From Ailanthus altissimus (lineage: Eukaryota > Streptophyta > Magnoliopsida > Sapindales > Simaroubaceae): a DNA stretch of 64,000 nt. The stretch covers positions 22,950,001 through 23,014,000 of the forward strand of contig OX327697.1 of assembly GCA_946807835.1 (NCBI GenBank), read 5' to 3'. This document shows positions 48,062 to 59,644 of this stretch, piece after piece. Within the stretch, counting starts at the first letter, position 1; every line of letters begins with the position of its first letter. A program made the position numbers and the translations under genes. The notes below the pieces were generated by a model that searched no databases, was not told the origin of the DNA, and worked only from the letters and a program-made list of their open reading frames with translations.

Positions 48062-50453
48062 TGTTGAAGATGATACTTACATGTCATTCCAGTAATGTAT
48101 AATATTAATTATTTAATATTCAAACAATATACATTTTTAATAAAATCGTTAATATTAAATATATATGGTAAAATACTTGTTACATTTTAGATATTGTATG
48201 ATCTAAAGGAGTTCAGATTTAATCAAATAAAATTTAGAACAGTACTATGAGTTAGCAACGTTAAGAATTATAAGTGTTAAGAGTTAGCACTGCTAAGAGT
48301 TAACATGTTATAAGAGTTAATGAATTCTAAGTAGTAGAGCCTTGTCTAAAATGGGACAAATATTCGAGAATATATTAGTAATGACATAGTTACAAAGAGT
48401 TGAAAATAGTGCTAGAAAATGTTATTATGTAGTATATTCTCAAATACTATGTTCTCGATCTACTTTACCAATGCGGGTCTATCGATGAAGTCTTTTATCT
48501 AGATTAGTGTATATCTATAGCTAGATGGTTCAAATGGTTAGTCTTAGCAGATCATGAGCTTAGTGGCAGCTTGTATAGGCATATAGGTATTCAGTAAGGA
48601 CTGAGTACTGAACAGATTAATAAAGACCTCCAATAGACACATCTTATAAAGCCGCCAATAAAAGGTCTTATTGAGTTGAGTAGTATTTGTGATCCTTTGA
48701 CCTGGGCACCACAGTAGCCTTATGAGTGATCTACAATACGTTAGTTTCATGCATGTTAGAGATATTTTATGGTCTGACCATTGGGTGTCGCTGGGTATGG
48801 TCCTATGCTAATAAAGTCGGGTGTGTATATATATGAGATCCATCCGCTTATATGAGTGAGTTGTATATCTTGATGCTCCAAGATTATATTTCAAGAAATC
48901 TTGTGGCCATAAGCATAAATCCCGAAAAAGAGTTTTCCATAAGGTTAAACAATATCGCAAAATTATTTTTGGATATTGTTTATAGAAATACAAATTTGGA
49001 GATAAGTGTTGGGAGTGAATTTATCTAGGGTATTTGCATATGGGGTTTGTGTTTAACAACAAAATATACATATCTCATACATATAAATACAGCGGAAGCA
49101 TAAAATTTTGCAGTAAACACAATTATTACATATTAATCAAATTAACAAAAACGAAATTGAGAAATAACCCTTGAAGCCTTTGGATCGAAATTGTTGAAGT
49201 CCACCGAAATGCAATCTTTGATCAATTCTAGTAATTAACAATAGTGGGTTTGATTATCTAGAATGACAGTATTTGATTCAGCAAAAATTTAACAAATTAA
49301 ACTTATGTTCTTGAATTTTTCTTTTGATTAACACTTAATCAATTAATTAAAAACCTATTTTACTTAATTGGTTTTAATGCCTTATAAAAGAAAATTATGA
49401 ATTCAACAACTTGAATCTAAAATTAAGAAAACAATTTCTCTTTTCTCTCCTTTTTAAGGCTGGTCAATTTTTTAGCAAAATGAAAATTTAACAACTTATG
49501 AATTTAATTACATTTGGCTAATATATACAAATGAATTTAATTTCAATTTATTACACTTAATTTCAATTTACATTTAACCTAACCTAACCATAGTTAACTC
49601 TTAACTCTAGTTAGGTTAAATAAACATTTAAATATTCTAATTATAGTTAACTAACTTAACCATAGTTAGGTTAACCTTTATTTAACCATTAAGTAAGGTT
49701 AACTTAACTTAACCATATGGTTAACTCTTAACCATAGTTAAATTAAATTATTTATTTAACTATTAAATAAATAAATATTCATTTGAATTATTTAATAATT
49801 AAATAATTATTAAGTAAAATTACATTTATGTCCTTACTAGGTTACCAAGTTAACCTAAAGTGGGTCTCACTATTTAACCATATACTTTAGTTAACTTAAT
49901 CATAGTAAATTGCTGGATTTAACTGTATTGAATTATTCAACACGGTATGCTGCCCAAGTGCTCAAAGAGTACATTTCATATTGGGACTCCCTAGGTCCAC
50001 GTCCGATTCGTCAAATAGAGCTATTCTATAAGTCCATAATCGATACCTCACGCACATATCACAGATATTACAAATTTACGCATTAGACCATACATGTTGA
50101 GGTTACTGCATATTCGTATAATTCTTCCGTCATTATATCCTAGATGAGTGGGATATAGATCATCACAGTCAAATTCTGATAATTTCATCCATGAACTTAT
50201 CTCCAGATTCGTATCTTAATGAACAACATACACAAACACTTTTGCTATATTGTTTAAACATGTAGAAAACTTTTTTTCCAAGTTCATTGCTTACGGCCAT
50301 AAAACTTCATAAGATATAATCTCGAAGCATTGGATATACAACCCACCTATATGAGCCAAAGTATGGTGGATCTCCTATAAGCCCATCGTTACGCTCAGGT
50401 CGAAGGACCATAAATACTACTCAACTTGAGAGGACCTTAATTTGACAGATTCA

Positions 50454-51903
50454 TGATAAGGGCAAATTTGTCATATATTTTCTCATGTTTTTATTATTAA
50501 TATTTTATGATTTTATGAGAATAGATGGCTATTTATGTGCATTATTGTTAATTACAGGGACTAAAATGCAAAGTTTTCAAATTATGAGTCCAGTGCCCCC
50601 GCGCCAAAAGTATTGTCGCCCCAGCTCTGGAATAGTGATCGAAATAAGAAAAACGACTTGCTTAAGTCGCGTCTAGCGCCCCAGCGCCTAAGAGTCACCG
50701 CGCCAGCGACGCTACATCGCCCCAGCGCTATCAACATACCGCGCCAGCGGTGAAGCCGTTTTCATGCAGCGCCTCAGCGCCAAGATCCCACCGCTTCAGC
50801 GGTAATAGCTTTTTCACGCGTCGCCCCAGCGACAGATGCATAGCGCGCCAGCGGTAGTGCGAGTCCTAGTCCGACGAGAATTGAGATTTTCAAGCTCATA
50901 TCAATCCCTATATAAAGTCACTCGTTCCCAGCCTTCAAGAATCAATCCAAGACGACCCAAGAGCACCAAGAATACAGAGCACGAGTCTTGGAGAGTAATA
51001 GGAGCTTAATTGAAGCAACTTTAGAGAGAGATACAAGACGTTCTTCGGCATCAAGAGTTCCTAGGCAGCGCAATTAAGAGCAATTCGACGTCTATATCGG
51101 TTTGCTAATAATTGTATCATGATTTATAATTATTTTTACTGCTGTTCTCTTGTAGCCATGAGCTAACTTGTTTTCTAGGGTTAATATTTGAACTCAATAT
51201 GTGTGCTTAATTGCCATATCTTTTAGTATTTAATAAACTTAGTCATTTATTATTTACATTACTTGTGTTTAATGCTTCAATATATCTGGCCAATATATGG
51301 TGAATGAATTGGTAATATTTTGATAAACTCGGAAGAGGAATCAATATATTTAGACCTAGGTAATTTGATGCATGATTGTAGAGTAACATTCAATGTTGCA
51401 TATGCAAGTTTCAACTTAGGATAGGAATATACCTAATTGGCATGTATGATTAATAAGACCTAATCTTAATGAATCTTAATTTATTACAAGTACCATAGGA
51501 ATATAGGTATTTGGTAAATTAAGGTATACTTGCATGACCTTGGAAGAGGCTTGTGAATACATTAGTGTCTTGATCAATAATAAAGACTAAGTGAGTTAAA
51601 TATTAGAGGATTAATTATTAAAAAGCATATTGAGGGATAATATTAATCCTAGGTTTTCTCTACATTGCTATCATTTATTCTCTTTACATTGTGTTTTTGT
51701 TTTATATTTCTTACATTCAGTCTTAGATTTTTATTTTTCTGAATAATTATTAGGAAGATATAATTTTAGTAATTGGTTAAAAAGAAGAAATTATCCCTGT
51801 GGGTTCGACATCCGACTTATTTAGTCTCTTTATTACTTGCATACGATAGTGTATACTTGCACTTAATTTATGATATAGAAATATCGCATCAAGTTTCGCA
51901 TCA
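50454..51903 (+). mobile_element. Solo LTR S1 of the 1.4-kb family, inserted in Q
   Basis: Flanked by ATTCA at 50449-50453 and 51904-51908. Starts TGATAAGGGCAAATTTGTCA and ends CGCATCA. A TATATAAA box lies at 50909-50916, the hairpin array at 50676-50853, and the 3' region has the GTGGGTTCGACATCCGAC and GTATACTTGCACTTAAT blocks usual near the end of Athila/Tat-type LTRs. The last 12 bases repeat the preceding end (ATCGCATCA then AGTTTCGCATCA). No internal sequence remains. S2 is a near-identical inverted copy. Confidence 0.93.
50676..50853 (+). repeat. Array of eight small GC-rich hairpins upstream of the S1 TATA box
   Basis: Each unit is a CGC...GCG stem around a four-base loop ending CA. 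Examples: GCGC-CCCA-GCGC (50676-50687), ACCGC-GCCA-GCGGT (50738-50751), GCGC-CTCA-GCGC (50769-50780), ACCGC-TTCA-GCGGT (50790-50803), GTCGC-CCCA-GCGAC (50820-50833). Centres are spaced 22, 19, 22, 30, 22, 30 and 22 bases. Stem sequences change but both arms change together. Confidence 0.88.
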
Positions 51904-53709
51904 ATTCATAGGATATCTATTGGGGTCCTCGTGAGTCTGTTCAGTATTCAGTCCTGACTAAATACTTGCATGTCTATACGAGCTTCAACCAAGCTCATTG
52001 TTAACAAAGAATAATCATCTGTACAATACAGATATAGATATACACTAATCTATATAATAGTAATTCACCGATAGACCCGCATTGGTGAATATGGATCAGG
52101 AACTCTATATTTGAGAACATACTTACATAATAAAATTTTTTAGCATCTTTTGCAACTCTTTGCAACTATGTCATTACTAGTAGACTTTCGGGTCTTTGCC
52201 GCATTACAGATAAGGTTCTAACTCTTTTGATCTTGCTGACTCTTATAACTTGCTAACTCTTAGTAGTGTTAACTCTTAACATTTATAACTATCAGCATTA
52301 CTAACTTTTAACCCTGGTCTAAACTTCTTTAAACCAGATCTGAACTTCTTAAGATCATAAAATGTCTATAATGTTACATGCTTTATTACCATTTAATAAA
52401 AGTTAATAGCGATTTAATAAAATATTCATTGTATAAATATTACAAAATAAATATTCATACAAAGAGGGATAGCACGTAAGTATAAACCCTAACAATAAGT
52501 TTACAGTCGAACATATAAAAACTTGACAGTGATAATCAATATCTCTGCTCTTTTAGGATGTATGTGATTGAGAGATTATACGAATATGTTATAATCTCAG
52601 TTTATATGGTATGATGCGCCACTTTTTAATATCCGTAACATGTGTGGGGGGCATCATTCATGAATTTATAGAGGAGTTTCATATGACATATCAGGCGTGA
52701 ATCTAAAGAGTCTCATAATATGAAGTGTATTCGTTGCACACTAGGGTAACAGATTAAATTGAACAGTTCGATCCAAGAAATTTCAGGAAACCAAATTTTT
52801 GTTTCAAGATCTCTCGGGACGTGCATTTGTTAAGACTTAAGTGTTAATTACGTCATTTAATTAGTTGAGGAAAGTTGTTAACTAATGGGATGAAAATAAG
52901 TGGCATAATTTGGTGTCATTAGTTGTTCAACATTTTGTTGACTAAAATGACCTTGCTTATGAGATGAGCAAGATCATTTTATAAATGAAAAAAATTATTT
53001 TTGCTTTTTAATTATTATTATCAAGTCAATAAATATTAAATAATAGGGCATGATATGTTATAGTGTGGGCCTTGTGTTGACAAATTGAGAGGGAAACAAA
53101 TAAAATGAAAATGTGTGTTTTTTATTTGGGACTTTTTGGTTCGGCAATAAGACATGAGAGAGTAAAGAGCTTTGTTTTTCTAAGTGTTGAGAGAAAATAA
53201 CAACTTCTTTTCCCTCAATTTGGCAGCCATTAATAAGCAAGTAAGACAGATTATTTTTCTTTGTACAAGAGTTGTATTAACAAAGAACAATTTCATTACC
53301 TTGAAATAAATACGAAGTAGTTAAAGTGTTTAACTAAAAATCAAAGTTTAAAGAGTTTAAACTAGGTTAAAATATTTAAACCAAGATTGGTGTTTAAAAA
53401 AGTTAAACACTATTGTTGAAACATTGGAGCTGTTATTCTAGAGATTCAAGTCCACCCAAGTTGGATCCTAGAATTGCCAAGGAGTGTGCTTCAAGGTGGA
53501 CTTTGGTTTTGAACAAATTTTCAAATGCTTCAAAGGTAATTCTCAATCTCATTAGTGTAATGAAAACTTATATTAAGTGTGTCTTTTGCATTAAAAAATT
53601 AGATTTTCGGTTCCATTGTGCAATACATATATATGACATACAAAATTTTAATGTAATGAATACATATGCAAATGTATGCACCCATAAAAATAGCACACAT
53701 TCACCCACA

Positions 53710-56501
53710 ATATCAGAACAAATTGAACAAAACCAAGAATTACACCTCAACGGTATTAGAACAATCTAAGTAATAGATACCTTAATCAAATTTTCGCATT
53801 TTATCAATATATGGAAACAAAACTTGTTCCTTTTTTCTCATATAAATAACGAAAAGCCATCACAAGAAGTAATAGTTATAGGAAGCAATACTTAACAAAA
53901 TTTTGTAAATATATATAAGTACTCATATTTGATAGGGAAGTAAAACTTAACAAAAAATTATCATTAATGTTAATCAAATTAAAAAAAGTTACATATACAT
54001 AAAAAAAAATCCATAGAATAATAGAGGAATTAAGCATAATCATCTGAAGATTCTTTTGGAAGTTCACAACATTAAGGTCTGTATTCAAAGCTTTCTCTCC
54101 AACAGAATCATAGTTGATCTGATGAAGCTCATTATCAAAATTCTTGGTGAATTAACCTCTTGACCATCCATATATTGCATTAAAATCCTTAAGGAGCTCT
54201 TGATACGCAATAGGGTCACGAACAGAATGGAAGCCACGTCTACAGCTTCGAGCAAATGATACTTATACTTCATGACTGAACACCTTTGGCAATATCTAAC
54301 TTTTTCTTCAATAGCCCCTTAAAATCTTTTAATTAAGCTTGCGCAATAGCAGCATCTTGCTAGGATCCTTCTAAAGTTGCCTTTAGTTTCTCTGTAACTC
54401 CTGTGGTAGCACAATTCGTAGTCACCCTAAGTTCATCATGTTTCATCCTCAACTCAAGATTAATAGCCAAAATTTGCTCTTAGAGTTGACAAATAGTGCT
54501 ATTTAAAGTGTCTTTCCCTTACCGCAACTCTACTACTTTAGCTTCCAAAGTGTTCTTCCCTTATTTCAAGTTATCTACGTTCCCTCAAAGATGAACACTT
54601 TATCTTTATTGGCTTTCAAGAAAGCTTGCTTGTCATTTTACTCTCTCTTAAAAGATCCTTATTGGCTTTTTGACTTCCTCCAACTCCATATTCAGGCATT
54701 CGATGGTTTGATGAAGCTTGACCCTCGTTTGAGCTTCCGTGCGATCAACCTTGAGTTTGGGGTTCACCTTTTCCAATCTTCACAAGTTTGCACTCAGAAG
54801 GAAGTTACGCTCGGGCAAAAATACTTCCTCCTTAAAATTTTTATCTATAAGATCCTTCTGTGCTTCATTTGTTATTCGGAAGCAGTAAGTTCATTATAAT
54901 AAGCTTATATAGTAAGTAAACAATCATATATAGCCTATTATGGCACAAGAAATCAAGAAGCAATACTTAAACTACAATCCACATTTAACTACTCAACACT
55001 TACCCTTATCTTAGAAGTTGTACTTGTGCCCTCCTAAACCCTAGCATTTATTACAAGGATTAACACCATGTCTACATATGTAAATAATCTTCCAAAAATG
55101 GCTATATAACTTTCTCCATCTATATGCAAAACAACAGAGTTGTGAACAACATCCCTTGACCTCTCCCCCCAATCAAAATAAGAGAGTGAATTCATCCTCC
55201 TTTATTGGAGGGTAGTGTGTAGGAGAGCATAGGTGAATACCTCTTTTTGAACCTTTTCCTTTATGGGTTTCATTACCATCTTTCAAACTCAATCTTCTCT
55301 CACTTATCTCGATAAGATTCCTTGTAAAAATAGAAGCTACGAGCGTTAGTAATTTTGTAAAACAAAACCTTAATATATTGAATAATAAGGGAAATTAAAA
55401 AATTAAAAAATTAAAAACAAAAATAAATTACCTAGAGGAGTAAACGATTCCATAGTAGGTTTAAAAGAAAAATCTTCAAATGGGAGAACCTCCCCTGATC
55501 CAACTAAAGGAACCTCCATTGACTTAGTAACTGAAGTAGTCTCTCGTACAGTAGCCTTTGGCTTGACCACAGGAAACTCTGGTACAACTTTAGGAACCTC
55601 AAGTGTCTTAGTCCTTTTACTTACTAAGGATGTAAGAATCTCTCTACTTTCAGAATGACTGTAGGATACTCGATTCTCGATCTTTTCAAGGTTATAGTAG
55701 CTTTCACACTTCTAAGTACGCTTTTGGACCTTTTTCTTTTTGCTATTTAGGTCCTCAATTTCTTTGCTTTTTGGAGCATTATATTAGACGACACTTCTTG
55801 GAGCTCTTCCATAAATGTATGAAGAACTATAAAGCAACCAAGAATGATAAAAAAAGATACCAGACAATAGAACAAAAAACAAAGAAAGAAGAACAAATCA
55901 AAAACTTTTTACATTTCTCCTCATGAGAAGAAGCGGTTTGAGGAGCGATCGCTTCTACAATTGGAACTGTGGAACTAACTTCTATGAGTAGAAGGATAGA
56001 AGCCTCAACAATGGTAGGATGCACATAAGAATAAGGATCCATGATTGAATGATGGGGTACCCTCATTTGAAACTAATGGGACTAGAAATGTGGGCTTTGG
56101 AGCATTGTTAGGTCATCTTCGGCTTCCCCACCTATATTAGCAACACTATCAGTATCTATAGCAACATCGACTAAGGTAAATTCTAAGACCTTACCTTCTG
56201 CGAAAACTCAAAGTACTTCCATTGGTGTAACTGCGAAATGAGACATATGTTAAGAATCATAGAATGAGTGATAATACATTAAGAAGAAGTATTTTTTCTT
56301 TTTCTGAAGATTTACTGATGTCGGGGAGGTGCCCCGTGCAAGTGAAGGGGATGAATAAGTTTTACTTGTCTTGTGGTTGCCCTTTAGTAAACAATATATC
56401 TCAAGACAGAAACTCATGGTACAAGATGTGATGGTGAAATATCTTGGGATTGTAAGGAGAAATTCCTACCATAATGCTTAGATCATAAGAAGTTAGGGTC
56501 C
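53710..56501 (-). pseudogene. Antisense ORF remnants in the 3' part of the Tat element
   Basis: On the minus strand, broken frames give charged, helix-prone stretches such as RTEAQTRVKLHQTIECLNME and LEEVKKP (about 54650-54800), and an 80-codon open piece at 55827-56066. Many stops are present. Tat-lineage elements such as Grande are known to carry an antisense ORF after pol, which fits the place and strand; the function of that protein is not established. The frame continues across S2 at 57949-58360. I could not match the protein to a named domain. Confidence 0.5.
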
Positions 56502-57948
56502 TGATGCGATATTTCTATATCATAAATTAAGTGCAAGTATACACTATCGTATGCAAGTAATAAAGAGACTAAATAAGTCGGATGTCGAACCCACAGGGAT
56601 AATTCTTTCTTTTTAACCAATTACTAAAATTATATCTTCCTAATAATTATTCAGAAAAATAAAAATCTAAGAATGAATGTAAGAAATATAAAACAAAAAC
56701 ACAATGCAATGAGATTTAAAGATATAGCAACGTAGAGAGAACCTAGGATTAATATTATCCCTCAATATGTTTCTAATGATTAATCCTCTAATATTTAACT
56801 TACTTAGTCTTTATTATTGATCAAGACACTAAGGTATTCACAAGCCTCTTCCAAGGTCATGCAAGTATATCCTAATTTACCAAATACCTATATTCCTATG
56901 GTACTTGTAATAAATTAAGATTCATTAAGATTAGGTCTTATTGATCATACATGCCAATTAGGTATATTCCTATCCTAAATTGAAACTTGCATATGCAACA
57001 TTGAATGTTACTCTACAATCATGCATCAAATTACCTAGGTCTAAATATTGTGATTCCTCTTCCGAGTTTATCAATAATATTACCAATTCATTCACCGTAT
57101 ATTGGCCAGATATATTGAAGCATTAAACACAAGTAATTTAAATAATAAAAGACTAAGTTTATTAAATACTAAAAGATATGACAATTTAAGCGCACATATT
57201 GAGTTCAAATATTAACCCTAGAAAATAAATTAGCTCATGGCTACAAGAGAACAGCAGTAAAAATAATTATAAATCATGATACAATTATTAGCAAACCGAT
57301 ATAGACGTCGAATTGCTCTTAATTGCACTGCCTAAGAACTCTTGATGCCGAAGAACGTCTTGTATCTCTCTCTAAAGTTGCTTCAATTAAGCTCCTATTG
57401 CTCTCCAAGACTTGTGCTCTGTATTCTTGGTGCTCTTAGGTCGTCTTGGATTCATTCTTGAAGGCTGGGGACGAGTGGCTTTATATAGGGATTGATTTGA
57501 GCTTGAAAATCTCAATTCTCGTCGGACTAGGACTCGCACTACCGCTGGCGCGCTATGTATCTGTCGCTGGGGCGACGCGTGAAAAAGCTATCACCGCTGG
57601 AGCTGTGGGATCTTGGCGCTGGGGCGCTGCATGAAAACGGCTTCACCGCTGGCGCGGTGAATTTCTGGCGTTGGGGCGCTATACGCGACTTAAGCAAGTC
57701 GTTTTTCTAATTTTGATCACTATTTCAGCGCTGGGGCTAAAATCCTTGTGGCGCTGGGGCGATGGACACATACTTTGAAATCTTTACATTTTAGTCCCTG
57801 TTTTTGCTCCTTTTGCGTTCTTTCTTTAAATTTCGTTCAAGTCTCTATAAATAACAATAATGCACATAAATAGCCATCTATTCTCATAAAATCATAGAAT
57901 ATCAATAATAAAAACATGAGAAAATATATGACAAATTTGCCCTTATCA
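56502..57948 (-). mobile_element. Solo LTR S2 of the 1.4-kb family
   Basis: Flanked by GGTCC at 56497-56501 and 57949-57953, a perfect target duplication. On the minus strand it starts TGATAAGGGCAAATTTGTCA and ends ATATCGCATCA. It is the closest relative of S1 in the window but without the extra 12 bases at the end. It interrupts the antisense ORF remnant of the Tat element. Confidence 0.93.
57536..57770 (-). repeat. Hairpin array of S2
   Basis: In LTR orientation, TTCACCGC-GCCA-GCGGTGAA (8-bp perfect stem, about 57642-57661) and GTCGC-CCCA-GCGAC (about 57563-57576) are conserved. One S1 stem, ACCGC/GCGGT, has lost pairing here (ACAGC on one arm). Order and spacing follow S1. Confidence 0.82.
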
Positions 57949-58998
57949 GGTCCAAACCCCTATCCTCCACAGTAAGGGTACCCTCTAGAACTCAGCGTAC
58001 TTTCGCAACATCTCAAGGGTATGCATGTGCTTATGGGATATGGATTCTTTCTAAAAATACTTATGAAGAAACATTTCCCTTCTAAGGATGAAAGGGAAGG
58101 TGATGTTGGTTTTCCAATCATAGACCCCAAATGAAGCATTTACTTTATATGAAAGTTTTGGCTACTTTTAGTTATTGCCGATTATGATGACACTCTTATC
58201 ACAACTGACTCTTTTGCCCTTAAAATCTTTAAATAACTTCTTCTCACCCTTGTGAAGCTAAAAGTAGTTGGCTTTGGAGTATATAAGATTGTAAGTAAGG
58301 AAGATATTGAATAGGGTAAGGCAATCTGGGGGTAGAATCGTATGATTTAGGATAATAAAATCCTAAAGTATAAAGAGTACATTTAAGTGTACTTGAAATG
58401 GTGATAGATTGGTCACATGAAGGAAATTTAGGATTATAAAAGGGATTAGGAATTGAAAGCATAAGAGATGCTTTTAGAAAAAAAGGGCAATTCCTTGGGC
58501 TTTACCAATTTGTGTTCTCTATGGGGTTTGCCAGATGGGAGAAATAAGATTTTGATCTATTTAAGCATTTGGAAAGTGATTTTTAATTCTTCCACTAAGA
58601 ATGAATTAGGGCTTCTACATATTCTCATAGATTTTTTTGAAATCCTTTTGGGAATCAAGTGATATTTTAGGATTATAGGGATTGGAATAGAGGAAGAATG
58701 CTATGAGTTTTTCTTCGGAGTGTAAAAGTAAAAATATGAGAGGGAAAAAGAAAATTTTAAGGTTTTTATATTCAAAAGTTTTTAACTACCTTTTGTTTCT
58801 TCCCACACATCCACATAAAAAAGTGAAAATATCACCGTGATTAGACATTTCTCAATTTAGAATAGTTTTTTTTTTTAATAAAAAAAGTGATGGACTTTTA
58901 GTAAAATTTACATGGTGTTTACTGGTTGGATAGTAAAAGAAGTGTATTTTATAAGCTTTATGCACAGAAAACATACTTCTTCTCTTATAGGAGTTATC
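57949..58998 (-). pseudogene. Antisense ORF remnant, upstream part, and 3' end of the Tat internal region
   Basis: On the minus strand from about 58240: KLFKDFKGKRVSCDKSVIII, then NASFGVYDWKTNITFPFILR, REMFLHKYF and HMHTLEMLRKYAEF, with several stops. The YDWKT...F pattern resembles the GWKxRFFFV block of antisense and gag-like proteins in plant retroelements; this is only a resemblance. Between 58360 and 58998 nothing is recognised apart from purine runs; AAAAGAAG (58936-58943) is a possible polypurine tract. Confidence 0.45.
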
Positions 58999-59636
58999 TG
59001 TTGGACTTATTATTAACACGTTCAATTAGCCGATGCCACTATTAAGAGCCTTCTTTGTTATTTTAAGGAAATGGTTTCAAAGGTAAAAATAGGCTAAAAT
59101 CCCGTGTTTTATAAAGCATACTCAAATTAAGAGATCATGATTCAAATTTTAGATCTATAACTAAGTAAATTTGACCCAATGATCTAGAGTTTCTACAAAT
59201 AGGTAAGGAGTTTCACGAAAAAATGAGTGCGGATCAAATTATGATTTCTATTTCTCTTCTAATTATTATTTTTGAGTTTTAATAGTATAAGGATTTAAAT
59301 CTGTCTTTACTTCCACAAAGTATGTCTAATAACGCATAATTGATGTGTCAATTCTTGCATACGTACTTGGGTTTGAATTTAGTTCTATACACTATAAATA
59401 AATACAATTTTTCGTCTGTCATTCATTCAATCTCAATTAATTTACTCAATTCCCTTGATTGCATTCAAAGCAATCATCATTCTTCTACTTTCTTTTGAGA
59501 CATTCTCTATATATTAAGTACTTTTTCTTTCATTGATTTAAGCATTACAATATTTTTCTTTACAAGAGAATAATATTTTTTTGCAATTTCAAGAAATTAT
59601 CAAAGACGTTTCAACTTCGAGAGACTACGAAAGACA
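58999..59636 (+). repeat. 3' LTR of the Tat-type element
   Basis: Starts TGTTGGACTTATTATTAACA and aligns with the 5' LTR to the ACTTCGAGAGACTACGAAAG region. Against the 5' copy it lacks about 25 bases near its end. Divergence is heavy, so the host insertion is older than the elements inside it. Confidence 0.85.
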
Positions 59637-59644
59637 TTAAATTT

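Larger units (their letters stand above)
49007..52494 (-). mobile_element. LTR-like unit Q, inverted, inserted in P and split by S1
   Basis: Flanked by ATAAG at 49002-49006 and 52495-52499, a perfect target duplication. On the minus strand it starts TGTTAGGGTTTATACTTACG and ends ACTCCCAACA; without S1 it is about 2.03 kb. It is the reverse of P and R: GTATGGTGGATC ... GCTCAGGTCGAAGGACCATA matches R inverted. It carries a run of TTAACCATAGTTAA-like words (49574-49745), including a 16-bp perfect palindrome at 49709-49724. Confidence 0.88.
48062..53709 (+). mobile_element. LTR-like unit P, same family as R, split by Q
   Basis: The left part (48062-49006) starts TGTTGAAGATGATACTTACA and follows R closely through GTGAGTTGTATATCTTGATG. 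The right part (52500 to about 53709) resumes at the equivalent position with GACAGTGATAATCAATATCT and keeps GGGCATCATTCA and CTCTCGGGACGTGCATTTGT. The right boundary is by analogy with Q and a target duplication was not seen, so it is approximate. Confidence 0.75.
35437..59636 (+). mobile_element. Tat-type Ty3-gypsy retrotransposon, split by seven nested insertions
   Basis: Diverged direct LTRs at 35437-36088 and 58999-59636 bound gag, protease, RT, two RNase H domains and integrase in the Ty3 order, followed by a long non-coding 3' part with antisense ORF remnants. Two RNase H domains are the known mark of the Tat lineage. Removing the inserted elements leaves about 12 kb, a usual size for the lineage. 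Every domain has stops or frameshifts, so the element is inactive. Inserted elements: S3, S4 (with R inside), P (with Q inside, and S1 inside Q) and S2. Most stretches of the host can be read across the gaps. Confidence 0.88.

Noticed and set aside
50594..50853. CRISPR-like array (short repeats with spacers)
   Set aside because: Plant nuclear LTR context, repeats of only 10-14 bases with varied stems and no cas genes; it is a hairpin array.
57446..57634. 62-codon open frame over the S2 hairpin region
   Set aside because: A by-product of the GC-rich array in the LTR; it is not kept open in S1.
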